From the NCBI GenBank assembly GCA_002343845.1, contig DDSQ01000175.1, positions 1 through 64,000 on the forward strand: a stretch of 64,000 bases of DNA. Reading direction: 5' to 3'. The stretch's first letter is position 1, and each line of letters begins with the position of its first letter. This document shows positions 29,259 to 37,568 of this stretch, piece by piece. Below the pieces are notes generated by a model, which was not told where the DNA came from, made no database searches, and worked only from the letters and a program-made list of their open reading frames with translations. Position numbers and translations under genes: made by a program. The DNA is from Planctomycetes bacterium UBA2386. Lineage in GTDB: Bacteria; Planctomycetota; UBA1135; UBA2386.

Positions 29259-30730
29259 TTCGTGTTCTGACAGAGGAAGCACTTGTTGCGCACCATCGTC
29301 CCGTCCGGCGCCAGTTCGGGCACCGTGCCTTCGGCGTAGCAGCTGATGCACGGCGACACCGTCGCGAACGTGACCACGAGCTGGCCGCCGAACTCGGCGT
29401 AGAACGCGCGCAGCCAACCGATGCGCTCGGCGCGCCCGGCCTGCCGCCACCAGCCCTCGTCGGTCTGTTCCTTCTGGCCTTCGGCCTGGCCCTGGACCGC
29501 CTGCCGGCGCCGGTCGAGCGCTTCCTTCAGCAGCTTGGCGAACCGATCCATGTTCGGATCGCCGGCCGGGGCCGGCTCATTGCTGCCCTTCTGCTTCTCC
29601 TGGTCCTTGCCGGTCGCGGTGTCCTTCAGGATCGCCTCGTTGCCGAGCACCCACGAACCGATGCCGTAGCTGAAGTGCTCGGTGCGCTTGCCCGACGCCG
29701 TCGCCTTGCGTTCGCCCCACAGCTTCTTCACCTCGTCGGCCTCGATGCGCAGCGTCGTGACCAGACGGGCGACGATGTCGTCGGTCATCTTGTTCTGCGC
29801 GTAGTCGCGGGCCTGCTGCAGCGTCATGCCCTCGGCGCCGACCGCCTTCTCGGCGATCACGCGGATGCCGTCGCGCCACTTGTCGGCGACCTGCTGGGTC
29901 AGGTAGCGCGCGCGGGCGCCGTCGAAGCGCTTCTTCTCGGCATCGAACTCGGCCTTGAGCTTGGTCGCCGGGAAGTCCTTCTCGAACTGCGCGATCAGCT
30001 TCTTGCCCTTCTCGAAGTCCGCGAGCTGGCCGCGGCTGCGCGTCGCCTGGATCTCCTCGAGCAGCTTCAGCTCGCGCGCCGCTTCCTTGTAGCGCGCCAG
30101 CTTCTGCAGTTGGGCCTCGACCTGCTGCGGGTTCTTGCTGTTGCCGAGTTCCTTCGCCTTCGTCAGGTGCTCGCCCGCGCGGTCGTAGTCGCGCATCTTG
30201 ACCAGGTCGTCGGCGAGCAGCACGTGCTTGTCGGCGTCGTTGCCCGGCTGGATCGCGCCGAGCCGTTCGACGTAGTACTCCTCCTTGGTCAGGATCTGCG
30301 CGACCGGCGCTTCGACCTTGCGCACCGCGCGCAGGTCGGTGCGGCGGACCTTCCACGGCTGGCCCTTCACCATCACGACGAGCGCGTCCGGCAACTGCTC
30401 GACGATGCGCCCGAGCAGCGTCTGCTTGCCGCCGTTGAGCACGTACTCGACTTCGTCGGCGGACATCACGAGCTCGCCCTGGGTGTCGCCGACGAGATCG
30501 AACTTGCGCTTCCAGTGGAGCGCACTCGCCGTCGACAGGTGGTCCCACCGCAGGTCGAGGCTGCCGCCGTTGTCGAGGCGCTTCACCCGCATGCCCTGGC
30601 CGTCGACGGTCGCCGGATCCACCTCGACCAGCAGCACCCGGCCGTCGGCGAACTGCACCGACTGCGCAGCGGAACCGCCCGCGCACAGCAGCGCTGCCGC
30701 GAGGAACAGGAATGGGAATCGGTGCTTCAT
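29231..30730 (-). CDS. Exported coiled-coil protein ending in two CxxC pairs, unknown function
   Basis: 499 residues. The N-terminus is a signal peptide (MKHRFPFLFLAAALLCAG, cut near GSAAQS). Residues 25-110 form beta-rich sequence, residues 150-350 are long charged coiled-coil/helical sequence, and the tail has CISC (near residue 462) and CFLC (near residue 487) in a zinc-ribbon-like spacing. I do not recognise a family. It lies between the GspI-like pseudopilin gene and the parvulin, with gaps or overlaps of a few bases, so it probably belongs to the secretion operon as a periplasmic subunit. Confidence 0.72.
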   Translation of the reverse strand: MKHRFPFLFLAAALLCAGGSAAQSVQFADGRVLLVEVDPATVDGQGMRVKRLDNGGSLDLRWDHLSTASALHWKRKFDLVGDTQGELVMSADEVEYVLNGGKQTLLGRIVEQLPDALVVMVKGQPWKVRRTDLRAVRKVEAPVAQILTKEEYYVERLGAIQPGNDADKHVLLADDLVKMRDYDRAGEHLTKAKELGNSKNPQQVEAQLQKLARYKEAARELKLLEEIQATRSRGQLADFEKGKKLIAQFEKDFPATKLKAEFDAEKKRFDGARARYLTQQVADKWRDGIRVIAEKAVGAEGMTLQQARDYAQNKMTDDIVARLVTTLRIEADEVKKLWGERKATASGKRTEHFSYGIGSWVLGNEAILKDTATGKDQEKQKGSNEPAPAGDPNMDRFAKLLKEALDRRRQAVQGQAEGQKEQTDEGWWRQAGRAERIGWLRAFYAEFGGQLVVTFATVSPCISCYAEGTVPELAPDGTMVRNKCFLCQNTKWLRSFKAY

Positions 30731-30734
30731 GGCA

Positions 30735-31208
30735 TCACCTCGTCGCAGTCTCCGGGCTCTCGCCGCGGAAGGTCAAGACCCGGTCGCGCAGCGTCTGCTG
30801 GCGCGGCACGACCCGCAGGAACTCCGCCGTCACCGGCTCGCCGGATTCGAGCCAGCGGCACTCGATGCGCAGCAGCCACAGCTCGGGCCGCGTCTCGTCG
30901 GCGACGGCTCGGGCCGACCAGGTCATGCCCGGGAAGCCCGGTGCTGGCCGGTCCACCACCGGGACGAACTCGAGATCGAGCGGCGTCGGGTCGGCCGTCG
31001 TCGCGCGCACGCTGCCGTGCACCACTTCGTGCACCATGCGGTCGGCGAGTGCTGCGAGTTCGTGGCGCGCATCGGTGCTGCGTCGCTGGCCGATGCTCGT
31101 GGTCAACGAGCCCAGCAGCGCGGTCACGCCGACCAGCAGGATGCCGAGCGCGGCGAGCATCTCGGCGAGCGTGAAGCCTGCCTCGCGATCGTGCCGGTGC
31201 TCAACCAT
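30735..31208 (-). CDS. GspI/PilV-like minor pseudopilin
   Basis: 157 residues from ATG 31208. The short basic leader ends in G, then FTLAEMLAALGILLVGVTALL, the type IV prepilin cleavage signature with Glu5 and an aliphatic helix that anchors it in the membrane before assembly. The rest is a small soluble domain. Its place beside GspJ- and GspK-like genes suggests the GspI position of the minor-pseudopilin complex. The start overlaps the preceding gene by 8 bp. Confidence 0.85.
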   Translation of the reverse strand: MVEHRHDREAGFTLAEMLAALGILLVGVTALLGSLTTSIGQRRSTDARHELAALADRMVHEVVHGSVRATTADPTPLDLEFVPVVDRPAPGFPGMTWSARAVADETRPELWLLRIECRWLESGEPVTAEFLRVVPRQQTLRDRVLTFRGESPETATR

Positions 31209-32388
31209 TCCAGTCGTCCTTCTGGTGCGCGATCGGCACCACGAACTCGACGGTGCGCCCGACGTGCACGCGCGTGCCGGCGGGATGGTCGAGGGCCTTC
31301 GTGCGACGTTGGCCGCGCCGCACGCCGCGCAGCACGTCGCCATCGCGTTCGCCGTAGCTCAGCCACTCGCCGCGCAACTTGACGAACCCGCCGGTCACGG
31401 GGCCCGGGAACCGGTCGCCGGCGAGCAGCACCAGCACGTCGTCGTCGGCGTTCGCAGGCTGCGCGAGCAGGCCTTCGGCCGCGAAGCTCGCGGGTTGCGC
31501 GACGACGCAGCGGACCAGGATGCCGTGCGGATGCACGTCGTCGTAGGGCACGTCGGCGCTGGCGGCACCACGATCCAGGGCGAACTCGCCGCCACTCTGC
31601 TCGTCGACGAGCCACCCGCCGCGCGCGCTGTCCCAGTTGGGCAGCGCCCCGCCGCCGTCGTCCCAGCTGCGCGTCGACTGCGCCCAGCAGCGGAACTCGA
31701 CGTGCAGCAGTTCCTGCAGGATCGGCGTGGTGATCCGGTAGACGAGCAGGCCGGGCAGCTCGGTGAGCCCGGGCACCGGTACGCGGAACGGGTCGACGAA
31801 GTCGTCGGGGCCGCTCGGCACGAGCTGGCCGGGCAGCAGCCAGGCGGCACGCAGTTCGAGGAACGCTTCGTCGGCGCCCTCCTGGCGCCACGGCACGAGC
31901 AGCACGTTGCCGAGGCCGCGCAGCGGATGGCCCTGCTGCAGCCGGGCGACCTTCTGCGCCGCGGCCTCGGGCGCGAGCCCGGGCTCGTCGCGCATCACCT
32001 GCGCCGCGAGGTAGGCCTCGATCAACGACAACTCGCGGTCGGCCAACAGCCGCACCGACCCGCGCAGAACCTGCACGCGCGAAGCGCCACGTTCCGGTCG
32101 CGGCGGCAGGCCGATCGGCAGTTCCTGCAGCACGAAGCGGTCGTCGACGACTTCGCGGTCGCGGCCGCTTGCTGCACCGCGCAGCGCGCCGAGTTCGCGG
32201 GTGATGACGTGCTGCGCGCGGCTGGCCCGGTCGGCGAGCGCCTGGCCGAGTTCGCCCTCGCCGAAGATCGACAACCCGCCGTCGACGAGGCGGACCAGCA
32301 TCAGCAGGAACCCGCTGAGGATGCCCATCACGACGAGCAGCTCGACGAGCGTGAAGCCGGCGCTGCGTTGGCGGCGGAACGCACTCAT
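31201..32388 (-). CDS. GspJ-like minor pseudopilin with an extended C-terminal domain
   Basis: 395 residues from ATG 32388. Leader RQRSAGFTLVELLVVMGI is the prepilin peptidase site (cut after G). A helical N-terminal region is followed by a long beta-rich part, which makes it about twice the length of normal GspJ (about 200). Residues 333-376 contain a motif (VKLRGEWLSYGERDGDVLRG) that recurs four times in the neighbouring GspK-like protein. It overlaps both neighbours: 8 bp with the GspI-like gene and 4 bp (ATGA) with the GspK-like gene. Confidence 0.85.
   Translation of the reverse strand: MSAFRRQRSAGFTLVELLVVMGILSGFLLMLVRLVDGGLSIFGEGELGQALADRASRAQHVITRELGALRGAASGRDREVVDDRFVLQELPIGLPPRPERGASRVQVLRGSVRLLADRELSLIEAYLAAQVMRDEPGLAPEAAAQKVARLQQGHPLRGLGNVLLVPWRQEGADEAFLELRAAWLLPGQLVPSGPDDFVDPFRVPVPGLTELPGLLVYRITTPILQELLHVEFRCWAQSTRSWDDGGGALPNWDSARGGWLVDEQSGGEFALDRGAASADVPYDDVHPHGILVRCVVAQPASFAAEGLLAQPANADDDVLVLLAGDRFPGPVTGGFVKLRGEWLSYGERDGDVLRGVRRGQRRTKALDHPAGTRVHVGRTVEFVVPIAHQKDDWNG
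31261..31392 (-). repeat. E-[LIW]-x2-Y protein repeat, copy 5 (in GspJ-like gene)
   Basis: It encodes KLRGEWLSYGERDGDVLRG and an RG-rich tail ending in HPAGTRVHV. It matches copies 1-4 of the GspK-like gene in layout: G-x-[IVL]-x-[IVL]-x2-E-[LIW]-[LIFS]-x-Y. Boundaries are approximate. Confidence 0.45.
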
Positions 32389-35300
32389 CGCGCGGTCACC
32401 TGCTCGTCGAAGATGCGGCCCTGGCCTTCGTACTCGACGCGCACGTCCTCGATGCGGGCGGTGGTCTTCCAACCGTGCGCCTGGAACGTGGTCAGGTCGA
32501 TGCAGCCCGGCCGGTAGCTCGTGACGAACCGCAACTCGAGGCGGCTGGCCTGGTGGCCGAGGCGGTGCATCGGCGTCTGCTCAGTGCCGCCACGCAGGTG
32601 CCAGTAGCCGCCCGCCGGCAGCGGCGCCCCTTCCCACGGCAGCTTCGCGTCGGCGCGCACGAGGCACGTCACCTCGACGCGAGGATCGCGCACTTCCTCG
32701 CGCCACCGCACGCCGCGGAACAGGGCCGGCGCCTCGTTGATCGTGCACTGGAAGTACGCGAGCTCCGGGTCGTCGCTCTCGGGCACGTGCCGGTCCCAGT
32801 AGCGGAACGGCCAGCCGATCACGACCTCGCCAGTGCCGCCGGTCTCGGTCGACGTGCCAAAGCGTCCGCGGAACAAGCCGCGCGACTGGCTGCCGCCGCG
32901 CTCGCCGCCGGGCGGGAACCAGCGCGGCATCTCGAGCAGGTTCTGGTCGCCGCGCGTGCGCACCCAGGTGTAGTGCAGCAGTTCCCGACCGAGCAGCACG
33001 GTGCCGTAGCGACGAGGAAGGGCGCCGATGTTGGCGACCGGGATCTCGCTGTCGCGCACGCCGACGCTGCCGGTGAGGACCGCCGCCGGCCGATGCGTCA
33101 GGAACCGCACGCGCGCGCCGCGGTCGTGGCCACGCGCCTCGGTGTTCAGCAGGCCGCGCCCATCGACGGCGATCGTGAACACGCCGTCGGCGCGGCCCTG
33201 GTAGGCGAGGATCTCGCCGTCGATCGCGACCAGTCCACCGAGCTGCGGGAAGGTCGCCGAGAGGTCGCTCTGCGTCCACACCGCGCCCGCGGAGTTGAGG
33301 TAGAAGCCGCGCTGCACGCGGAACGTGCGCGCGTTGGCGTCGAGCGCTTCGTCGAGCAGCAGGTCGTTCGCGAAGTGCGCGGTGAGTTCGACCTCGTCGA
33401 CGAAGCCGCGCATCGGCTGGCTGTTGCCGATGCCCGCACCGAGGCTCGGGTTCTCGCAGTAGGCCGCCGGCAGTTCGCCGCTCGGGAACTTGACGATGCG
33501 GTCGAAGCGTCGCGGATCGTCGATGACCGTGCCCTGCGGCGGGCCGAGCATCGGGATGCGGACCTCGTCCTGGAAGGCGACCAGTTGGAACGGCCAGGGG
33601 CCGAGCCGCTCGGGCGGCGTCTGGTTGTCCTCGAGGTTGTCCCCGTAGTAGCGGCGGGCCTGCCAGTTCACCGTGTGCCACTCGACGGCCGGTTCGCCGG
33701 TGCCGCTGCGCCCCTGCACCAGCGCCACGCGGTCGTTGCGGCCGACGCGCCCGGTGTAGGCGCCGTAGTTGCCCCACAGCAGCTGCAGGCGATGGCAGGG
33801 CAGCACATCGGCGCTGGCCTGCGGATGCGACGACGTGCCGGTGAGGGGATCGCCGCGGTGCGCGAGCGCCTGGCGCGCGACGTGGATCTGCGGGAACGTG
33901 CTCTCGAGCTGCGGGGTGTAGCCGATCCGGCCCGAGGTCGGCTGCACGGTGCCCCACGGCGGCGTCGTCGGCAGGGTCGGGACCGTGTTCGGGCCGAGCG
34001 GGCCGAGCTGGATGTCGAGAGCGCCGTTGCGCTGGGTCAGGGAGAAGCGCGTGGCGTCCCAGGCGGCGCGGTTCGCGCGCACGAGCCAGCGATTCTGCGC
34101 GATGCAGTCGTAGCGCACCCACTCGGTGTCGTTGACGTCGCCGCCGCGTGGATAGAGCTGCACCCATTCGCTGAGCAGCTTCGACTGCGGATCGGGCAGC
34201 GTGGCCGTGCCCTGCACCGGCAGCGACACCGGCACCACCCACAGGATCAACGTCGGCAGGTGGTCGAGCAGGGTCTGCGGGTCGCTCGGCAGCGGGTAGT
34301 CCTCGTAGTCGGTGACGAACCGCCGAGCGCGGCCGTCGTACTCGTCCGACGAGATCTGGCCGTCCTGCCCGGGCAACTGCTGCGCGCGCTGCACGCCGGT
34401 CAGTTTGTTGTCCTGCCGCGCGGTGTAACGCACGAGCTCGACGCCGCCGAACGAGGCCTTGCCGCTCGCGTTGCCGGCGTTGCGATCCCAGTTCTGCCGG
34501 ACCTGCACCAGCAGCGCATACCCGCCACCCGTCGCGAACGCGTCGCTGATCTCCTGCTGGGCCTTCGGCGGCTTGTTCGGCGGCGATTGACCAGCCGGTG
34601 TTGGCAGCGGGTCGGCGAGCTGCAGCTCGCCGGTCCAGTTCTCGTCGATGCCGACGCCGATCGGGAACGTCGGCCCCTGCGACATCTGGATCACGATCGC
34701 TCGTGGGTTGTCGATGAAGCCCCGCGCGACGGCGAACCCACCGATGGCGCCATCGAGCGCGGTCTTGCGCAGCATCATCGGCGAGTCTTCACTGAGCAGC
34801 GCCGCGTAGCCGTAGAGCTCGACCGACGAACCGACGCGGTGCTCGGGGAACACGTCGAGCGTGACGCCCTGGAACTGCGGGTCGTCGAGGTTGACGGTCG
34901 GTTCGCCGTTGGCGTCCACCGGGATGTCGGGTCGGTTCTCGCGGCCGGCCTGGCGCGCGCCGCGACCGCCGAGCGAATCGACGAACCGGCAGCGGAACGT
35001 GTTGCCCTGGATCGAGGAGTACTCGAACAGTTCGAGGCCGATGCGCAGCACGCCCACCTTCGGGAAGCCCTCGGTGCTGTCGACCTGCACGTCGAGGTAG
35101 CGCTCGTTGCCGGGCTGGTCCGGCGGCCGCTGGTTGTTCGCCAGGTTCGGATCGAACACCGGGATCGCCGCCGTCAGGTGCGTCACGTAGCGCGGCTTGC
35201 CGCGCGTCATGCCGTCGACCGCCAGCGACAGGTCGCCGGGCCGGCCGCTGAACGCCGACGCCGCGAGGTGGACCGGCGTGTCGGCCGGCAGGCCGAGTTC

Positions 35301-37568
35301 GGCCAACGGCAGCTTCCACTCGCTCGCGGTCCGTTCGACGCCGGCCGGCGAGGCCGACGGATTCGGATCGAGTCCGGCCTCGTCGATGACTTCGAGCACG
35401 AGGTTGCCCTCGCGCCCCTGCAGCGACAGCCGGTTGCGCTCGGCGTCGTCGTCGCCGTGGTCGAACAGCACCACGTTCTCGAGCGAGCTCGGTTCGAGCC
35501 AGAAGCTGGCGGCGAAGCGGTCGGTGAAACCGAACGGGTTGCTGAACGGGAAGCTGATCTTGTCGTGCCGCCCACGCCCCGCGACCCGCCCGGGCGACGG
35601 CTGTGGTGCCTGGCCGGCGGTCCCACCCGGACGCGGGCCCGTGTTGTTCATCGTGTAGGCGCCGAGCTTGCCGACGTCGTGGCCGCGCACGTCGAGCGCC
35701 TGGGCGAAGGAATCAGCCGCGCGCGCAACGTTCGGCGCACCTGGCCACGTGCCCATGACCGCCGTGGACGGCGTCGGTTCGATGCCGGCATCGGCGTCGT
35801 CGGTCGCCGGGAACCGCGCTGGCCCAAAGCCCAGGTCCGGATACGCCAGCGGCACCACGTGCGGGAAGAAGCGTGGTGCCGGGTCGTTGCCGATGTCGCC
35901 GGGCTGGAGCGCGCCGAGGTTGATCGGATGCGTGGTCCAGAACGGCGCCCGGCGATCGAGCTGGAACGCTTCCTCGAAGGCCTCCTGCGTCGACCAGCGC
36001 TGCTGCAGCAGGAAGCCCGGCATCGCCGCCGCGACCCCGCTGCGTTCGTGCCGGCCGACCACGCCGGGGGCGACGACGCTGCGCGAACGGCTCGCCGCGG
36101 CGCGGAACGCGACCCACGGTCCGGACCGGAACGTGACCGGCGTGGTCCCCATCTCGAGCACGCTGTCGCGGCCGGTCTGCAGGTTGCGGTACGCCGCGAC
36201 CAACGCCTGCTTCTCCGGGTTGCTGCGCGCAGCGTCGAAGCGCGGCTTGAACACGCGCTCGGCCAGGTCGCGCCAGCCGCGGAACGGCCCCTGGCCCGGC
36301 GCGTTGCTCGGCGTGCGCAGGGCGAGGATGTCGGTGGCGATCGACATCGCGTCGCTGCGGCCCACGGCCCGCGGCGACGACGACCGCTGGTGCTGGTCCT
36401 CGGTCATGCGCACGGCAGCTGCCTGGCGCACGTTCGCGAGGGCGGCGAGCAGCACTTCGAGGCTCGCCGTGTTGATGTTCACCGGGGCCGGGATCAGCGG
36501 CTCGATCACGGTGTCGACCGCGGGGAACGACTGCTGCACCGTGAACAGCAGCGTCAACGTGAAGCGCGACGGCAGCGACAGCTCGGGCACGCCCTGCTGC
36601 GTCTGCGTCGACATCACGAGGCCGTACTCGATGGCGCCGGTGCGTTGGTTGGTGAGGCGCACCGTGCTGCCCGCACCGAGGTGCAGGGCCGACTTCACGG
36701 TCAGCGACTTCGACTTGCCGCTCTCGAGGTCGCTGAACACGCGTTCCGGCCGCCCCCACGTCGCGGCGGTCGCCGCCATCGTGTCGGTCGAGAACACGCG
36801 GTGCAGGCGATCGAGTTCGGCCGCCGAGAAGGCGCCGTGGCCCAGCGCCTGCACTTCGAGCAGTTCGCCGACCGCGCGGTATGGCTGGCGCTTGCGCCGC
36901 GCGTTGCCGTGACCGAGCCACGGCCAGCACGAGGCGAGCACGCAGCGGAAGTCGAGCACGAGCGCGTCCTCGGCGATCGGCTGCTTGCCGTCGGCGAACT
37001 CCGGCGCCTGCATGCCGCGCTCGAGTTCGCGCAGCTGGTTGCCGTCCTTGGCGCCGTAGTGGATCAGCTCGTCGGCGACCCAGATCGTGCCCGAGTCGGG
37101 CAACCCCGAGGCGTCCTGCACCTCGACGACGTTGGCGTCGGGCAGCAGGTCCTTGGCCAGCCGCGTGGTCGCGCCGATCGCGTTCGCGAGCAGCAGCGGC
37201 GAGACGCCGTCGAGGCCGAGGAAACGCTGCAGGTCCACCACCTCGCCGCCGAGCAGAACGCGGCCTTCGTCGGTGAGGTCGCTGAACGCCGGCGGCAGTT
37301 CGATGTTCGACGGCCACTCGTCGAGGCCGTCGAAGGTCGGCGTCGGATCGAGGGACGGGTGCGACATCGCGGCGTCGGCGAGCAGCAGTTCGCGCACGCT
37401 GGCCGAGGCGACGGCGACCGAGGTCTGCTCGACGTCGCGTTTCGCGGCGTCAGCACCCACTCCCATCGAAACCGCGAACGGCAGCGCCAGCAGCGACAGC
37501 AGCACCAGCGCGAACAACACCGCGAGCAGCGCGACGCCGCGCGACGTGGTCTCCCGGATCGGTGCCAT
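32385..37568 (-). CDS. Giant GspK-like minor pseudopilin (1,727 residues) with LamG-like and repeat domains
   Basis: 1,727 residues; GspK is normally about 300-350. The N-terminus RGVALLAVLFALVLLSLLALP is a pseudopilin-type helix without a clear Phe+1, and VNINTASLEVLLAAL (about residue 362) is the helix-hairpin-helix signature of GspK. After about residue 550 come regions absent from normal GspK: a LamG/concanavalin-like stretch (about 680-800, with DRFAASFWLEPSSLENVV) and four copies of an E-[LIF]-x2-Y motif. AGGAGG lies 8-9 bp before ATG 37568, the best ribosome binding site seen. Upstream overlap TGATG with the GspH-like stop. In T2SS, GspK caps the pseudopilus; here the extra mass suggests a substrate-binding tip (inference). 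Confidence 0.85.
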   Translation of the reverse strand: MAPIRETTSRGVALLAVLFALVLLSLLALPFAVSMGVGADAAKRDVEQTSVAVASASVRELLLADAAMSHPSLDPTPTFDGLDEWPSNIELPPAFSDLTDEGRVLLGGEVVDLQRFLGLDGVSPLLLANAIGATTRLAKDLLPDANVVEVQDASGLPDSGTIWVADELIHYGAKDGNQLRELERGMQAPEFADGKQPIAEDALVLDFRCVLASCWPWLGHGNARRKRQPYRAVGELLEVQALGHGAFSAAELDRLHRVFSTDTMAATAATWGRPERVFSDLESGKSKSLTVKSALHLGAGSTVRLTNQRTGAIEYGLVMSTQTQQGVPELSLPSRFTLTLLFTVQQSFPAVDTVIEPLIPAPVNINTASLEVLLAALANVRQAAAVRMTEDQHQRSSSPRAVGRSDAMSIATDILALRTPSNAPGQGPFRGWRDLAERVFKPRFDAARSNPEKQALVAAYRNLQTGRDSVLEMGTTPVTFRSGPWVAFRAAASRSRSVVAPGVVGRHERSGVAAAMPGFLLQQRWSTQEAFEEAFQLDRRAPFWTTHPINLGALQPGDIGNDPAPRFFPHVVPLAYPDLGFGPARFPATDDADAGIEPTPSTAVMGTWPGAPNVARAADSFAQALDVRGHDVGKLGAYTMNNTGPRPGGTAGQAPQPSPGRVAGRGRHDKISFPFSNPFGFTDRFAASFWLEPSSLENVVLFDHGDDDAERNRLSLQGREGNLVLEVIDEAGLDPNPSASPAGVERTASEWKLPLAELGLPADTPVHLAASAFSGRPGDLSLAVDGMTRGKPRYVTHLTAAIPVFDPNLANNQRPPDQPGNERYLDVQVDSTEGFPKVGVLRIGLELFEYSSIQGNTFRCRFVDSLGGRGARQAGRENRPDIPVDANGEPTVNLDDPQFQGVTLDVFPEHRVGSSVELYGYAALLSEDSPMMLRKTALDGAIGGFAVARGFIDNPRAIVIQMSQGPTFPIGVGIDENWTGELQLADPLPTPAGQSPPNKPPKAQQEISDAFATGGGYALLVQVRQNWDRNAGNASGKASFGGVELVRYTARQDNKLTGVQRAQQLPGQDGQISSDEYDGRARRFVTDYEDYPLPSDPQTLLDHLPTLILWVVPVSLPVQGTATLPDPQSKLLSEWVQLYPRGGDVNDTEWVRYDCIAQNRWLVRANRAAWDATRFSLTQRNGALDIQLGPLGPNTVPTLPTTPPWGTVQPTSGRIGYTPQLESTFPQIHVARQALAHRGDPLTGTSSHPQASADVLPCHRLQLLWGNYGAYTGRVGRNDRVALVQGRSGTGEPAVEWHTVNWQARRYYGDNLEDNQTPPERLGPWPFQLVAFQDEVRIPMLGPPQGTVIDDPRRFDRIVKFPSGELPAAYCENPSLGAGIGNSQPMRGFVDEVELTAHFANDLLLDEALDANARTFRVQRGFYLNSAGAVWTQSDLSATFPQLGGLVAIDGEILAYQGRADGVFTIAVDGRGLLNTEARGHDRGARVRFLTHRPAAVLTGSVGVRDSEIPVANIGALPRRYGTVLLGRELLHYTWVRTRGDQNLLEMPRWFPPGGERGGSQSRGLFRGRFGTSTETGGTGEVVIGWPFRYWDRHVPESDDPELAYFQCTINEAPALFRGVRWREEVRDPRVEVTCLVRADAKLPWEGAPLPAGGYWHLRGGTEQTPMHRLGHQASRLELRFVTSYRPGCIDLTTFQAHGWKTTARIEDVRVEYEGQGRIFDEQVTAR
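32850..33008 (-). repeat. E-[LIW]-x2-Y protein repeat, copy 4 (in GspK-like gene)
   Basis: It encodes YGTVLLGRELLHYTW, an RG-rich tail (RGLFRGRFGT). About residues 1521-1573. Boundaries are approximate. Confidence 0.4.
33099..33239 (-). repeat. E-[LIW]-x2-Y protein repeat, copy 3 (in GspK-like gene)
   Basis: It encodes GGLVAIDGEILAYQGRADG and ends GHDRGARVRFL, the same H-x-x-G-[AT]-R-V ending as copy 5. About residues 1444-1490. Boundaries are approximate. Confidence 0.45.
34950..35054 (-). repeat. E-[LIW]-x2-Y protein repeat, copy 2 (in GspK-like gene)
   Basis: It encodes GVLRIGLELFEYSSIQG and an RG-rich end (GGRGAR). About residues 839-873. Boundaries are approximate. Confidence 0.4.
36948..37097 (-). 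repeat. E-[LIW]-x2-Y protein repeat, copy 1 (in GspK-like gene)
   Basis: It encodes DSGTIWVADELIHYGAKDG then LRELERGMQ. About residues 158-207. Boundaries are approximate. Confidence 0.4.

Noticed and set aside
29231..30730. A c-type heme reading of the CxxC pairs in the 499-residue protein
   Set aside because: Neither CISC nor CFLC is followed by His, so there is no CxxCH heme-binding motif.
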